From the NCBI GenBank assembly GCA_023250155.1, contig JAHFBG010000004.1, positions 118,532 to 182,531 on the forward strand: a stretch of DNA of 64,000 nucleotides. The letters are read 5' to 3'. The position numbers and the translations under genes are program-made. This DNA is from Candidatus Melainabacteria bacterium. GTDB taxonomy: Bacteria > Cyanobacteriota > Vampirovibrionia > 2-02-FULL-35-15. Below, piece after piece: positions 35,977-45,336 of this stretch. The notes beneath the pieces are model-generated. The model was given only the letters and a program-made list of their open reading frames with translations, was not told where the DNA came from and did not search any database. Numbering within the stretch: position 1 is the stretch's first letter; every line of letters begins with the position of its first letter.

Positions 35977-37146
35977 TGATAGCTTATTATAAGCACTAAT
36001 CATTTTGGTCGTCATAATTTCAATACTGTATTTCTCTTTTAAAAGATTTTTAGCGTTTGTAGTAACGTCTTTGCATAAAATTTGATTGTCAAGGAGGTTT
36101 TTAATTCCCAAATATAAGCTTTTAGAATTTGTTTCAACTATGATGCCTGCTTGTGACTCCTGAACATCCTTCCAGATTCCTACTTTATTAGAAATAACTA
36201 TTGGTGTACCACATGCCATAGCTTCAATAACACTCATACCAAAGTTTTCAAAATATGAAGGTAAAACAAAAATTTCAGCATCAACATAAGCAGAGAATTT
36301 ATTTTCTCCAGTTAATAAGCCTGTGAAAATAACTTTACTCTGCAAATTGTTTTTTTGTAACCAATCATCAATTTCACTCTTATATCCCAAGGCATAAGGA
36401 CCCACTATAACTAAACGCAAATCTTCATATTCATTTACTAGAGCTTGAAAAGCCGGCAATAAAATATCAAATCCTTTTTGTTTGTGTACTCTTCCTAGGA
36501 ACAGGATATACCTTTTATTCTTTAAAACAGGATATTTATTCTTAAAGCTTCCTGGCTTAGGTAAATTATCATATTGTTTCAAATCGATTCCATTTGGAAT
36601 AATTATACTTTTTCTTATTGAATCACTATCTACAGCTATCCTTTCTTTTTCATCTTGAGATGTAAAGTGGATTACGTTTGCTTTATATAAATATTTTTTT
36701 GCAACTAAGTTTAAGTACAGTTTTTTAAAAATTGCTGATTTTATATTTATTGCTTCAGGATAGAGGACCCCCCTTGGTGAAATAATAAAAGGTTTTTTAT
36801 TTAAAGTGGCTGCAAGACTTCCTGCTAATACTGGAAAATTCCAAAAAGCTGTTATATGTATAAGATCATAATCCTTTGCAATTCTTAGTGCATCTAATAG
36901 CAATCCAGGTGAAAAAGTATAATGCTCATAAAAAAAAGATTTATGGTATTTTACTTTTACACCATCAAGATCTATCCATTGATTTAACAAAACATCTTTT
37001 CTGTCTTTTAATCCTGAATTAGTAGTTAAAACATCTACAATCATTTCATCTTTTACTAATGCTTTATTTAATAAATGAACAGACTCAATTGGTCCACCAA
37101 ACTGAATAGCAGGATAATAAGATGGAATTATATGAAGTATTTTCAT
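35965..37146 (-). CDS. Glycosyltransferase family 4 protein
   Basis: This 393-residue GT4 protein starts MKILHIIPSYYPAIQFGGPI. It has ISPRGVLYPEAI in the acceptor half and ILFLGRVHKQKGFDILLPAF, LVIVGPYALGY and VLPSYFENFGMSVIEAMACG in the donor half. It is the last gene of the nine-gene minus operon from 47220 to 35965. A FGMSVIEAMACGTPIV segment carries the expected E-x7-E. Confidence 0.88.
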   Translation of the reverse strand: MKILHIIPSYYPAIQFGGPIESVHLLNKALVKDEMIVDVLTTNSGLKDRKDVLLNQWIDLDGVKVKYHKSFFYEHYTFSPGLLLDALRIAKDYDLIHITAFWNFPVLAGSLAATLNKKPFIISPRGVLYPEAINIKSAIFKKLYLNLVAKKYLYKANVIHFTSQDEKERIAVDSDSIRKSIIIPNGIDLKQYDNLPKPGSFKNKYPVLKNKRYILFLGRVHKQKGFDILLPAFQALVNEYEDLRLVIVGPYALGYKSEIDDWLQKNNLQSKVIFTGLLTGENKFSAYVDAEIFVLPSYFENFGMSVIEAMACGTPIVISNKVGIWKDVQESQAGIIVETNSKSLYLGIKNLLDNQILCKDVTTNAKNLLKEKYSIEIMTTKMISAYNKLSLSL

Positions 37147-37159
37147 GGATAAGTTAACT

Positions 37160-38407
37160 CTATTGTTTAAGAGTAGATTGTTTATCTATTATTTGATTTA
37201 TTGCAGATCTAAGTTTTTCTCTGTATACTTGCCAGCTATAATTTTCAACTGTTTTTCTTGCCTGTTTCCCCATAATTTCAGTTTCATTTCTATTTTTATA
37301 GAAAACCATGATTTTGTCTTTTAATACTTGGATATTTTTTACGGGAACAATAAATCCATTATAACCATTCTGTATTAAATCCTTACTACCAGTATTTGCA
37401 GAAACGATAACAGGAGTACCACAAGCCATAGCTTCTAAAACTACAAAGCCAAAACTATCATCAAGTGATGGCATTAGCAATACATCTGCACTTTGATAAT
37501 AATATATAAGCTCTTCATGTGGCAAATACTTATAATAAGTAATTAAATCTTTATAATTATCTACTAACTCCCTGTTAACACAATTGCCAATAAGTACTAA
37601 TTCAGCATCCTTAAGATTTAATTCTTTAAAGGCTTTCAATAAATAATGTACTCCTTTTGCATATGATATTGCTCCCACATAAAGCAAAGAAAGCTTTTTA
37701 GTTTTGTTATAGTTTTCTTTTAAGAAGAATTTTTCAGTGTCTACTCCATAAGGAATTTGAACTATATTCTTATTTACAACCCCACCAAAAGACAATGAAT
37801 CTTTTGAATAAGAAGATGGAATAAGAATAGTATCAGCCAATTCGAGTTCTTTAGACTTTAAAAGATTTATTTTATTAAAAAGAGCCGTTGATTGATTTGA
37901 AATACTGTTTTCAGTATCATACACCATCTTTTTAAACTTCCAATGTGATGATGCTAAGTCTAATACACAATGTTTCTTCGTTTTTTTACACACTCTAAAA
38001 CTCTCTAAAGAACTACCTTCATAGCCAATATAAATATCAAAATTTAGACTTGGTAGTTTTGTAGCAACCCATTTATCAAACATTCTGTTTTGAAAATAAA
38101 CCAAGTGACTATTTAATGTTTGATTCTTAAATAGTTTTCTTATGGCAAAGCTAAAAAACTCAAACCATGGATATTGTTCTACAAAAGAATCATCAAGCCC
38201 TGAAGCTCTTCTTTTCAATAATAGAGCTTCAATATCTTTTTTTACAATGACAGGTAATTTACTAATAAGCTGATAGAAAGGCACTTTGTTTGAATAACAT
38301 ATAGATGTAAAATATCTTTCAAGCATCTGGTTCTCATAAAATGAAAGGGCTGCTTGCAAGGAGTGTTGAGTTCCAGGATGAGCTACAATTGCTTTATACC
38401 GTTGCAT
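37160..38407 (-). CDS. Glycosyltransferase family 4 protein
   Basis: This 415-residue protein has GT4 donor-half motifs: LLYVGAISYAKGVHYLLKAF, ELVLIGNCVN and MPSLDDSFGFVVLEAMACG, which includes the E-x7-E element. The start differs from most GT4 enzymes (YKAIVAHPGTQHSLQAALSF), resembling those that begin with an AHPGTQ motif. It overlaps the start of the downstream end of the polymerase gene by 14 nt and is coupled to it. Confidence 0.87.
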   Translation of the reverse strand: MQRYKAIVAHPGTQHSLQAALSFYENQMLERYFTSICYSNKVPFYQLISKLPVIVKKDIEALLLKRRASGLDDSFVEQYPWFEFFSFAIRKLFKNQTLNSHLVYFQNRMFDKWVATKLPSLNFDIYIGYEGSSLESFRVCKKTKKHCVLDLASSHWKFKKMVYDTENSISNQSTALFNKINLLKSKELELADTILIPSSYSKDSLSFGGVVNKNIVQIPYGVDTEKFFLKENYNKTKKLSLLYVGAISYAKGVHYLLKAFKELNLKDAELVLIGNCVNRELVDNYKDLITYYKYLPHEELIYYYQSADVLLMPSLDDSFGFVVLEAMACGTPVIVSANTGSKDLIQNGYNGFIVPVKNIQVLKDKIMVFYKNRNETEIMGKQARKTVENYSWQVYREKLRSAINQIIDKQSTLKQ

Positions 38408-39869
38408 GTTGACTTCTTTCTTTATCTAGCTTCGGAATTGTAAACAAAACCCCTATTAAAAACCAATAAATTAAACTGGTAGTAAAGTTAAACTGTAGAC
38501 TATTTAAGCTGACAAGAAACTGTATTTGAAATAAAGTTATTACTAGTGCACAATATTTTAAATCAACATCTCGACTTTTTTTCACTAATAACCATCCAAA
38601 TCTCAAATATGCAAATCTAATTGCAAACACTAATATAAATCCAAATATACCTACTTCCCATAAGATTCTATATGTCTCCTCTTCTATAGATACTCTAATA
38701 TCTTTTTTATAATATGATTGGCTTACAAAACCTTTTATTCCTTGATATGTGCTCCCTAACCCTTTTCCATAGATTCCAATATCTTCAGAATATAAAAATG
38801 GTATTGTAAATGTAGATATAATTCTGGGGATTATATCTTCTTGTCCTCTACTATGAAAGCTTTCATATACATCCTTCCCGGCTGATGTAAAACTGACAAA
38901 TGATATAAAGATAGCTAATGATATTAAAAACGTTAGTAGATGCTTTGTGATAAATGATCTATTAATTGAACCAGTAAGAAGTAAAAAAAGAAATACTGAA
39001 AAAATTGTTATATAAAAAGGACCCCTTGAGCCTGTCATAAGTAGGTTAACTATAGAGATAACTAATATGCCATTAAATATAAAGCTTGTTTTGAATGAAA
39101 GAGTTTTTGATCTTAACAAATACGTGGTAATTAAAATCAAAACATTTAAATATGCTGTATATCCTGAAATGTATGAAAAGGTTGAGGCAATTCTTACGTG
39201 ACTGCCTACAAAAGCCAAAGATTCTTGATTTCTTCCTACATAATAATTAATTGGGCTTAATGGAGGACTAAAATATTGAACAATTCCAAGAATTAATAAT
39301 GGTATTGATAAAAACACTATTATTTTTAAATATTTAATTATTTCTTCTTTTGATTCAATAATATTTGGAATAATAAATGCTAGTGGAATATAATACAAGT
39401 AAATAATTAAACCAAGCATGCCTACAAGTATGCTTGGTAATTGTGGATTTATAGCACAAAGCAGACACCAAAAAGAAAATAAACCCAGCATAAAATTAAT
39501 TAATCTAGTATTGGGCAAAATAATTCGTTGATTTGATTTTGTCAAGTAATATCTTAAATATACCCCAGTTAAAATTAAATGCCCAAAGAAAAATACAACA
39601 TCAGATAATTGAGGTAACACCCACTTTCTAATAGCACCAGAGATAAAGATCCAAATCAAGAGGAAAAATATTGCTTTTTTCCAAAAACAGTATGAAAGAA
39701 AAACAATTAATATAACTGAGATTATACCAAAGTGAATTTTTTGATTTAGGTTAACGCTAAGAATGCTTAATTCTACAGCGACAAAAGAAACAACAATTCC
39801 TAACAATACTTTTTTCATATTGTATTTTTCTTTAAGTCTTGCTATGTAGTCTTGCATAGAATATCTCAC
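38394..39869 (-). CDS. O-antigen polymerase/ligase-like membrane protein (Wzy-type)
   Basis: This 491-residue protein has 10-12 hydrophobic helices. The large loop with SGYTAYLNVL and TGSRGPFYITIFSVFLFLL, and YGKGLGSTYQG later, is the pattern of Wzy/WaaL-like enzymes. It should link repeat units of the polysaccharide or ligate the chain to lipid A core. It is coupled to both neighbours by short overlaps. It is distinct from the TPR-tailed polymerase-like protein at 22212. Confidence 0.75.
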   Translation of the reverse strand: MRYSMQDYIARLKEKYNMKKVLLGIVVSFVAVELSILSVNLNQKIHFGIISVILIVFLSYCFWKKAIFFLLIWIFISGAIRKWVLPQLSDVVFFFGHLILTGVYLRYYLTKSNQRIILPNTRLINFMLGLFSFWCLLCAINPQLPSILVGMLGLIIYLYYIPLAFIIPNIIESKEEIIKYLKIIVFLSIPLLILGIVQYFSPPLSPINYYVGRNQESLAFVGSHVRIASTFSYISGYTAYLNVLILITTYLLRSKTLSFKTSFIFNGILVISIVNLLMTGSRGPFYITIFSVFLFLLLTGSINRSFITKHLLTFLISLAIFISFVSFTSAGKDVYESFHSRGQEDIIPRIISTFTIPFLYSEDIGIYGKGLGSTYQGIKGFVSQSYYKKDIRVSIEEETYRILWEVGIFGFILVFAIRFAYLRFGWLLVKKSRDVDLKYCALVITLFQIQFLVSLNSLQFNFTTSLIYWFLIGVLFTIPKLDKERSQHATV

Positions 39870-41020
39870 TTTAGAGTTAGAAATAAATCTTTATACCTCT
39901 TTGCAATAACACTCCAATGCAGATGTTTTTTATAGGTCTCTTGAGTGTTAAGTATAATCTTAGCTTTTAAATTTAAATCATTGATCAAATCAGAAATTGA
40001 CTCACATATATCTTCAACTTTAAGACATTTTACAAAAAGTATATTTTCCCCTTCATAGAAAAAATCATCAGTTAGGTCACCTCTATTAGAAATAATAGGT
40101 AAACCAGCAGCATAGGCAGCTGCCAAAGATGTACTTTTTATACATGCGCCTCCCCAACCTTTTTCATTAATAGACTCTAAAGCTATAAATAAGTCACAAA
40201 CACTTAAATGTTTAAATACATCTTCAGAATTAATAAAACCAGTAAAATGAACATTTATTTCTAACTCTTGCGCTCTTTTGGTTTGAGAGATTATGAAATC
40301 ATCAGGCATTCCTCCGATAAATAGCAATTTGATTTTATATCCATTTTGAGTAAGTTTTTTAGCAACATCTAATAATAAATGATTCATTCCTATATGTGAA
40401 CCAAACGTTGAAATTAATATTTCTCCATTTGGAGCTAACCTTGACTTAATGCTATTTTTCTCTTCATCTGATACTTCTATAGGTAGAATATTACTTCCTA
40501 CTGGTATTCTGTGAATTTTATTTTTAGAAAATTTAAGGATGCCTTCAAATTGTTTATTGCTTGTTATGATTTTATTAGAAATAATAGTTAAAGCATAGGC
40601 AACTAATCGTTGAATAATACCAACAATTAAATATTTAGGCTTTTTATAGTCTAATCTTATTGCAACTTCGTGAAAGGTAATCACAATCTTGTATCCAAGA
40701 AGTTTTATAATAAGTAAAAAAAGTACAATCCAAACTGGTATTCCATAGTGACTATATGAATAAGGTACATATTGAAGTGATATAACATCAGGTTTTATTT
40801 GGTTGATTGTTTTAATAAGTTTAGGAATGGCAAATAAATCCCACTTTTTAATAACAGATAAAATATTGAAATCATCATTTTTTATGATTTCTTTATCGTC
40901 AGAAGTTAAAACAAAGATTTCTATATCTTGATTTAAAAGTGCATTACTTAAATGGTAGGTGTAATCAGCGACTCCACTTCTTATGTTAGGAAAATAACTT
41001 GTAATAAAACAGACTTTCAT
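39866..41020 (-). CDS. Glycosyltransferase family 4 protein
   Basis: The 384-residue protein opens with KVCFITSYFPNIRSGVADYTYHLSNAL, a GT4 acceptor-half start. The donor half has ISTFGSHIGMNHLLLDVAKK, KLLFIGGMPDDF, and LESINEKGWGGACIKSTSLAAAYAAGLPIISN. The last segment lacks the classic E-x7-E and reads WGGACIKSTSLAAAYAAG, so it may belong to a divergent subgroup. It overlaps both neighbours by 4 nt. Confidence 0.82.
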   Translation of the reverse strand: MKVCFITSYFPNIRSGVADYTYHLSNALLNQDIEIFVLTSDDKEIIKNDDFNILSVIKKWDLFAIPKLIKTINQIKPDVISLQYVPYSYSHYGIPVWIVLFLLIIKLLGYKIVITFHEVAIRLDYKKPKYLIVGIIQRLVAYALTIISNKIITSNKQFEGILKFSKNKIHRIPVGSNILPIEVSDEEKNSIKSRLAPNGEILISTFGSHIGMNHLLLDVAKKLTQNGYKIKLLFIGGMPDDFIISQTKRAQELEINVHFTGFINSEDVFKHLSVCDLFIALESINEKGWGGACIKSTSLAAAYAAGLPIISNRGDLTDDFFYEGENILFVKCLKVEDICESISDLINDLNLKAKIILNTQETYKKHLHWSVIAKRYKDLFLTLK

Positions 41021-41985
41021 TTTTTACTGGTAATATAAACACTATCTGCAAAATTTGTTAAGAATGGAAACTTTAAGCTTGCTTTACGAAGAATCTCAGA
41101 AATAATAATTACAGCCTTGCAATAGTATGGCATAAGCTCAATATTTTTTATATCTGGGTTTAAATTTAAATAAGCATCACATAGAATACCACTTGGACCT
41201 ATACAAGTACTAAATATTTCTTTTAATTCATCTAAAGTCCAATAACGTACATCGAATGATTTCTGTTCTCTTAATCCTTTACGCAATTGATTGCAAAGAT
41301 TCCATAAGCCAAACTTATGAGCCAATTGTATTAAAGAAAAACCAGAGGCTTTCAATACTCTTGAAATCTCTTTAAGAGATAGGACTAAATCATCTTTACT
41401 AAAATGTTGTAATACGCTATATGAAAAGATTGTATCAAAACTATTGTTAGAAAAAGGTAAGAATCTTGCATCTCCTACGATAAAATAAGCATTTATTGAT
41501 AGTTGTTTAGCAATTCTTCTGGCTGCTCTAATTGCATTTATTGATGGATCTATACCAATAGGAATATAACCTTTCTTGGCGGCACTAAGACACCATCTAC
41601 CCCAATTACAACCAATATCAAGAAAATATTTTTTTTCTGAATAAGGAATAGGAATCTCTGGAATTGGATAAGAAGTCAATCTGTTAATGAGAGGTTTCCA
41701 TAATAATCCATTTGTAGCTGCAATTTCATTCTGTACAAATGGATCAATATCAGAATTGACGTGCTCTACATTTTGCCCTATTCTACTTTCTTCAACCTCT
41801 TTCAATGAAGCATGGCAAGCTCCATGAGTCTCTTTATAATCATCAAGTAAGAATATAGGAATGTTATCAACCATCTTATAAGTATGTTCTTTTTTACATT
41901 TGATAACATTGTTGATGATAGATAGCTCAGAATGGTCACGAGGACAGACTAAATGAGACTTCAACCAATTTTTTATACTTTCCAT
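41017..41985 (-). CDS. SAM-dependent methyltransferase with N-terminal Trm112-like zinc segment
   Basis: Residues of about 10-50 contain HLVCPRDHSELSIINNVIKC and form a Trm112-like strand module; two Cys are visible. The methyltransferase domain starts at about residue 120: FLDIGCNWGRWCLSAAKKGY, GIDPSINAI, FIVGDARFLPFSNNSFD and SYSVLQHFSKDDL. The C-terminal part is helical. At 322 residues this is the Trm112-fused methyltransferase-11 architecture seen in glycan loci. Acceptor unknown. Confidence 0.82.
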   Translation of the reverse strand: MESIKNWLKSHLVCPRDHSELSIINNVIKCKKEHTYKMVDNIPIFLLDDYKETHGACHASLKEVEESRIGQNVEHVNSDIDPFVQNEIAATNGLLWKPLINRLTSYPIPEIPIPYSEKKYFLDIGCNWGRWCLSAAKKGYIPIGIDPSINAIRAARRIAKQLSINAYFIVGDARFLPFSNNSFDTIFSYSVLQHFSKDDLVLSLKEISRVLKASGFSLIQLAHKFGLWNLCNQLRKGLREQKSFDVRYWTLDELKEIFSTCIGPSGILCDAYLNLNPDIKNIELMPYYCKAVIIISEILRKASLKFPFLTNFADSVYITSKK

Positions 41986-42008
41986 ATTCTCTCTATTTGT
42001 TAGATGTT

Positions 42009-43196
42009 TCAGCTATGTGATTTTAGACATCTTAAAACACCTTCTACCCCTTCTTTGTATGACCATTGTGAAATCATTTCAAATGATTTAGTTCCCATCT
42101 CAATTCTTAAATCAGCATCAGAAACTAAAGTATTTAAATTTTCAACTAATCTATTTAAATCATTGTGTGGAAAAACAAAGCCATTGACACCTTCTTTAAC
42201 TAAATCTCCACTAGCTCCAACTTTATCGCTAATAATTATAGGCAAACTAAAACACATAGCTTCGTTTACTACTAGACCCCACGGTTCATGTTTAGAGGGT
42301 AAAACAAATATATCGGCAATAGTATAAAACTCTGGTAACTCTGTTTGGTTTCTAAAACCCATAAAATAAACATTTTGTAGGTTATTAGCATAGCTTTTCA
42401 ATTCTTCCCTTAAAGCACCATCACCAAGAAAAACTAAAATTGCATTGTTATTTTTTAAAATTTCTTTATAAGCTTTTAACAATAATATTGGCTGTTTTGC
42501 ATCTATTAATTTCCCTGAATATAAAATTACTGGACAATTAAGCGGAATATTAAATTTCTTTTTTAGCTCTTCTTTTTTAGAAATTAATTCTTGTGCCTTT
42601 GATATAAAGAAATCATTGTTAACTACATAAGGAACTGAGAATATTTTCTCTTCTGGTACACCATAGTTCTTATAAAAATCCTCGTTGTATTTTCCTATTG
42701 CTAAAAAACCATTGAGCTTATTAAAAAGTCCAGATAAAATCTTCTTTTTTATAATTGACTTCCACAGAGGCAATTTAGGTAACAAATTTGTTTCACTTCT
42801 AAGTAGAACTGGAATATTATATTTTTTTGCTGCATATATAGCTAACCAATTAGTACAATGTGCCCAGCCATGTATCCATAAAATATTATGGCTTTCAGTC
42901 TTTAACTTTTCAATGATTTTTGGATTGATTAATCCCCAAAATGTAGATGGATTTGGAAATGGACTTATATTTGGTAAAAATCCATATTTGTATCCATCAA
43001 GTAAATGAGTATCCCATTTAATCTTTTTACCAAACCCTTTATCCCTATACTCTTTCAATCCCCAATCAGAACAAAACAATACTTTTAAATTGATTTCTTC
43101 TTGTTTAGCTAATAGTTTATAAAAAGGTGTTTGATACTGAATCGGATGAGATGCCAATACTAATAGATTGATTTTCTGTTCTGGTTCTATTGACAT
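42009..43196 (-). CDS. Glycosyltransferase family 4 protein
   Basis: The 395-residue protein has VLASHPIQYQTPFYKLLAKQ, typical of GT4 enzymes of the PelF/WbnH-like type, and in the donor half VILYSGKLIDAKQPILLLKAY, LVFLGDGALREEL, and VLPSKHEPWGLVVNEAMCFSLP with E-x7-E. It overlaps the next upstream gene by 10 nt. The donor is unknown. Confidence 0.88.
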   Translation of the reverse strand: MSIEPEQKINLLVLASHPIQYQTPFYKLLAKQEEINLKVLFCSDWGLKEYRDKGFGKKIKWDTHLLDGYKYGFLPNISPFPNPSTFWGLINPKIIEKLKTESHNILWIHGWAHCTNWLAIYAAKKYNIPVLLRSETNLLPKLPLWKSIIKKKILSGLFNKLNGFLAIGKYNEDFYKNYGVPEEKIFSVPYVVNNDFFISKAQELISKKEELKKKFNIPLNCPVILYSGKLIDAKQPILLLKAYKEILKNNNAILVFLGDGALREELKSYANNLQNVYFMGFRNQTELPEFYTIADIFVLPSKHEPWGLVVNEAMCFSLPIIISDKVGASGDLVKEGVNGFVFPHNDLNRLVENLNTLVSDADLRIEMGTKSFEMISQWSYKEGVEGVLRCLKSHS

Positions 43197-44299
43197 AAGA
43201 TATTTTCCAACTCTTTTTGAAACAGTTCAAAAGCAAACATTTTATTGAGTCTTTCTTTTCCAGCCAATCCTAGCGATTGTTTTAAATCATCATTTTTTAG
43301 TAGTCTAATTATAATATCAGCCAATGAATAAACATATCCTGTATCCCATAAGAAACCAGTTACACCATCCTCTATCACTTCAGGTATTCCTCCAGCTTTA
43401 GCACCAACACAAGGCTTTGCATAATACATAGCTTCTAAAAAAACAATACCAAATCCTTCTTTTAAGCTAGGAAGAACAAAAACATCACAAGCATTATAGT
43501 AAGAGCTCAATAAATCATGTGGTACTTCACCTGTAAAAATCACATTGTTATTAACACTAATATTTTTTGTGATTTGTTCTAAGCGAGGACGGTCATTTCC
43601 ATCACCGACAATTACATATGTAGCATTAGGAATTTCTTTTAGAATAAATGGCATAGATTTAATAACCAAATCAATTTTTTTATACTTATCAGCATCATCT
43701 AGACGGGATACGCTAAGTATTATTGGATTGTTAGGCAAATTTAATTCTTTTTTAGAATAGAGTTTTTGATTTTTATCTTGGAAGATTGGATCTAAGCAAT
43801 TATTTAGGATTGTAAATTTAGTATTTAAAATATTATTAAACTTAAGCATTTGTTCTTTTGTAAAATTGCTTACTGATATTATTTTATCAATTTCTGATAT
43901 TCCTTCGATCTGAAGATTTGACAGCTTTTTCCAGACGTCAATTCCATGAATCACTAAATATCTTTTATTTTTATTGCTTAAAAAGAAAGGAACAAGAGGT
44001 GCAAAATTTATATGTCCTAAAAAAACAATATTTGATTTCATGCTGAAGAATATATTTGTAAGAGTATATAAGATTTTATTGCCTTTAAATCCTTTATAGA
44101 CTATGTTTTTAGATTTTATATATTTAGGTATTAAAGAACTGTTACCCTTGTCGTTTAGAACAAAAACATAAACCTGCCAATTGTTTTTTTCGGCAAGACT
44201 ACTAAGTGCATTAACTATGCAGCGATTAAATGTTTGAATCCCCCCAAATTTATCAAAAAGATCTGTTAACAAAACAAGTATACGCATTAGAAATACCAA
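43187..44299 (-). CDS. Glycosyltransferase family 4 protein
   Basis: This 370-residue GT4 enzyme has RILVLLTDLFDKFGGIQTFN near the start. The donor half contains ILSVSRLDDADKYKKIDLVI, YVIVGDGNDRPRLEQI and VLPSLKEGFGIVFLEAMYYAKP with the E-x7-E element. The ATG four codons in (MRIL) may be the true start. It lies 18 bp after gmd and overlaps the next gene by 10 nt. Confidence 0.88.
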   Translation of the reverse strand: MVFLMRILVLLTDLFDKFGGIQTFNRCIVNALSSLAEKNNWQVYVFVLNDKGNSSLIPKYIKSKNIVYKGFKGNKILYTLTNIFFSMKSNIVFLGHINFAPLVPFFLSNKNKRYLVIHGIDVWKKLSNLQIEGISEIDKIISVSNFTKEQMLKFNNILNTKFTILNNCLDPIFQDKNQKLYSKKELNLPNNPIILSVSRLDDADKYKKIDLVIKSMPFILKEIPNATYVIVGDGNDRPRLEQITKNISVNNNVIFTGEVPHDLLSSYYNACDVFVLPSLKEGFGIVFLEAMYYAKPCVGAKAGGIPEVIEDGVTGFLWDTGYVYSLADIIIRLLKNDDLKQSLGLAGKERLNKMFAFELFQKELENILCQ

Positions 44300-44317
44300 T
44301 CCTTCTTGTTGAGAATT

Positions 44318-45319
44318 CTATACATAAGTTTTAGAAGAAGATTTATTTCTTTCGCTTAATTCTTTTAAATCAGAATCAATCATCATTGTTATTAACTCAT
44401 GAAATGAAACAGTAGGCTTCCATTGTAGTTTCTTCCTTGCTTTTGAAAAGTCACCTTTTAAATCATAAATCTCAGCAGGTCTGTATAATTTTTTATCGAT
44501 TATTAGATGTTTATTCCAATCAAGTTTCACATGACTAAAAGCAATTTCAACGACTTCTTTAACGGAATGTGATTCACCAGTAGCTATAACATAGTCATCA
44601 GGTTCGTTTTGTTGAAGCATAAGCCACATAGCCTTTACATAATCACCAGCATAACCCCAGTCTCTTTTTGAGTCTAAACTTCCTAGATGGAGTTCATTAA
44701 CTTGACCAAGTTTAATTTTGGCAACAGTGTTTGTTATTTTTCTTGTTACAAATTCGTAACCTCTTCTTGGAGATTCGTGATTAAATAATATTCCACTTAA
44801 TGCAAACATGTTATAGGAATCCCTATAATTTCTTGTTAAATCAAATCCAGCCACTTTAGAAATTCCATATGGTGAGCGGGGATAAAATGGTGTATTTTCA
44901 TTTTGTGGTGATTCTTTTACATTACCAAACATTTCACTTGAAGCTGCAAAATAAAACTTACAAGCTGGAATTAGTTCTTTAATTGCAGCAAGCATATAAT
45001 GCGTACCATTAATATTAGTATTTATGGTAGAAAATTCATCTTCAAAAGAATAACTCACAAAACTTTGGGCTGCAAGGTGATAGCATTCATCGGGTTTAAT
45101 CAAGCTAACTATTTTAAATATACTAGGAAAACTTTCTAGTGATGCTGAATGTAGAACAATCTTATCAAGTAAGTGTTTAATTCTCCACAATCTATGTTCA
45201 GGGTCTTCAAATGCCACACGCCTTACAATGCCATGAACTTCATATCCTTTAGTTAGTAAAAACTCAGCTAAATAAGAACCATCTTGTCCTGTTATCCCTG
45301 TTATTAATGCTTTTTTCAC
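44318..45319 (-). CDS. gmd: GDP-mannose 4,6-dehydratase
   Basis: Gmd converts GDP-mannose to GDP-4-keto-6-deoxymannose, the precursor of GDP-fucose, GDP-rhamnose and perosamine. The NAD motif is ALITGITGQDGSYLAEFL. YGISKVAGFDLTRNYRDSY contains the YxxxK pair. LFNHESPRRGYEFVTRKI and GSLDSKRDWGYAGDYVKAMW are Gmd signatures. At 333 residues it is slightly shorter than E. coli Gmd (373). No reductase (Rmd/Fcl) is obvious nearby, except possibly the epimerase at 26469. The gene product should supply the glycan locus. Confidence 0.92.
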   Translation of the reverse strand: MKKALITGITGQDGSYLAEFLLTKGYEVHGIVRRVAFEDPEHRLWRIKHLLDKIVLHSASLESFPSIFKIVSLIKPDECYHLAAQSFVSYSFEDEFSTINTNINGTHYMLAAIKELIPACKFYFAASSEMFGNVKESPQNENTPFYPRSPYGISKVAGFDLTRNYRDSYNMFALSGILFNHESPRRGYEFVTRKITNTVAKIKLGQVNELHLGSLDSKRDWGYAGDYVKAMWLMLQQNEPDDYVIATGESHSVKEVVEIAFSHVKLDWNKHLIIDKKLYRPAEIYDLKGDFSKARKKLQWKPTVSFHELITMMIDSDLKELSERNKSSSKTYV

Positions 45320-45336
45320 TTTATTATCCTTTCTTA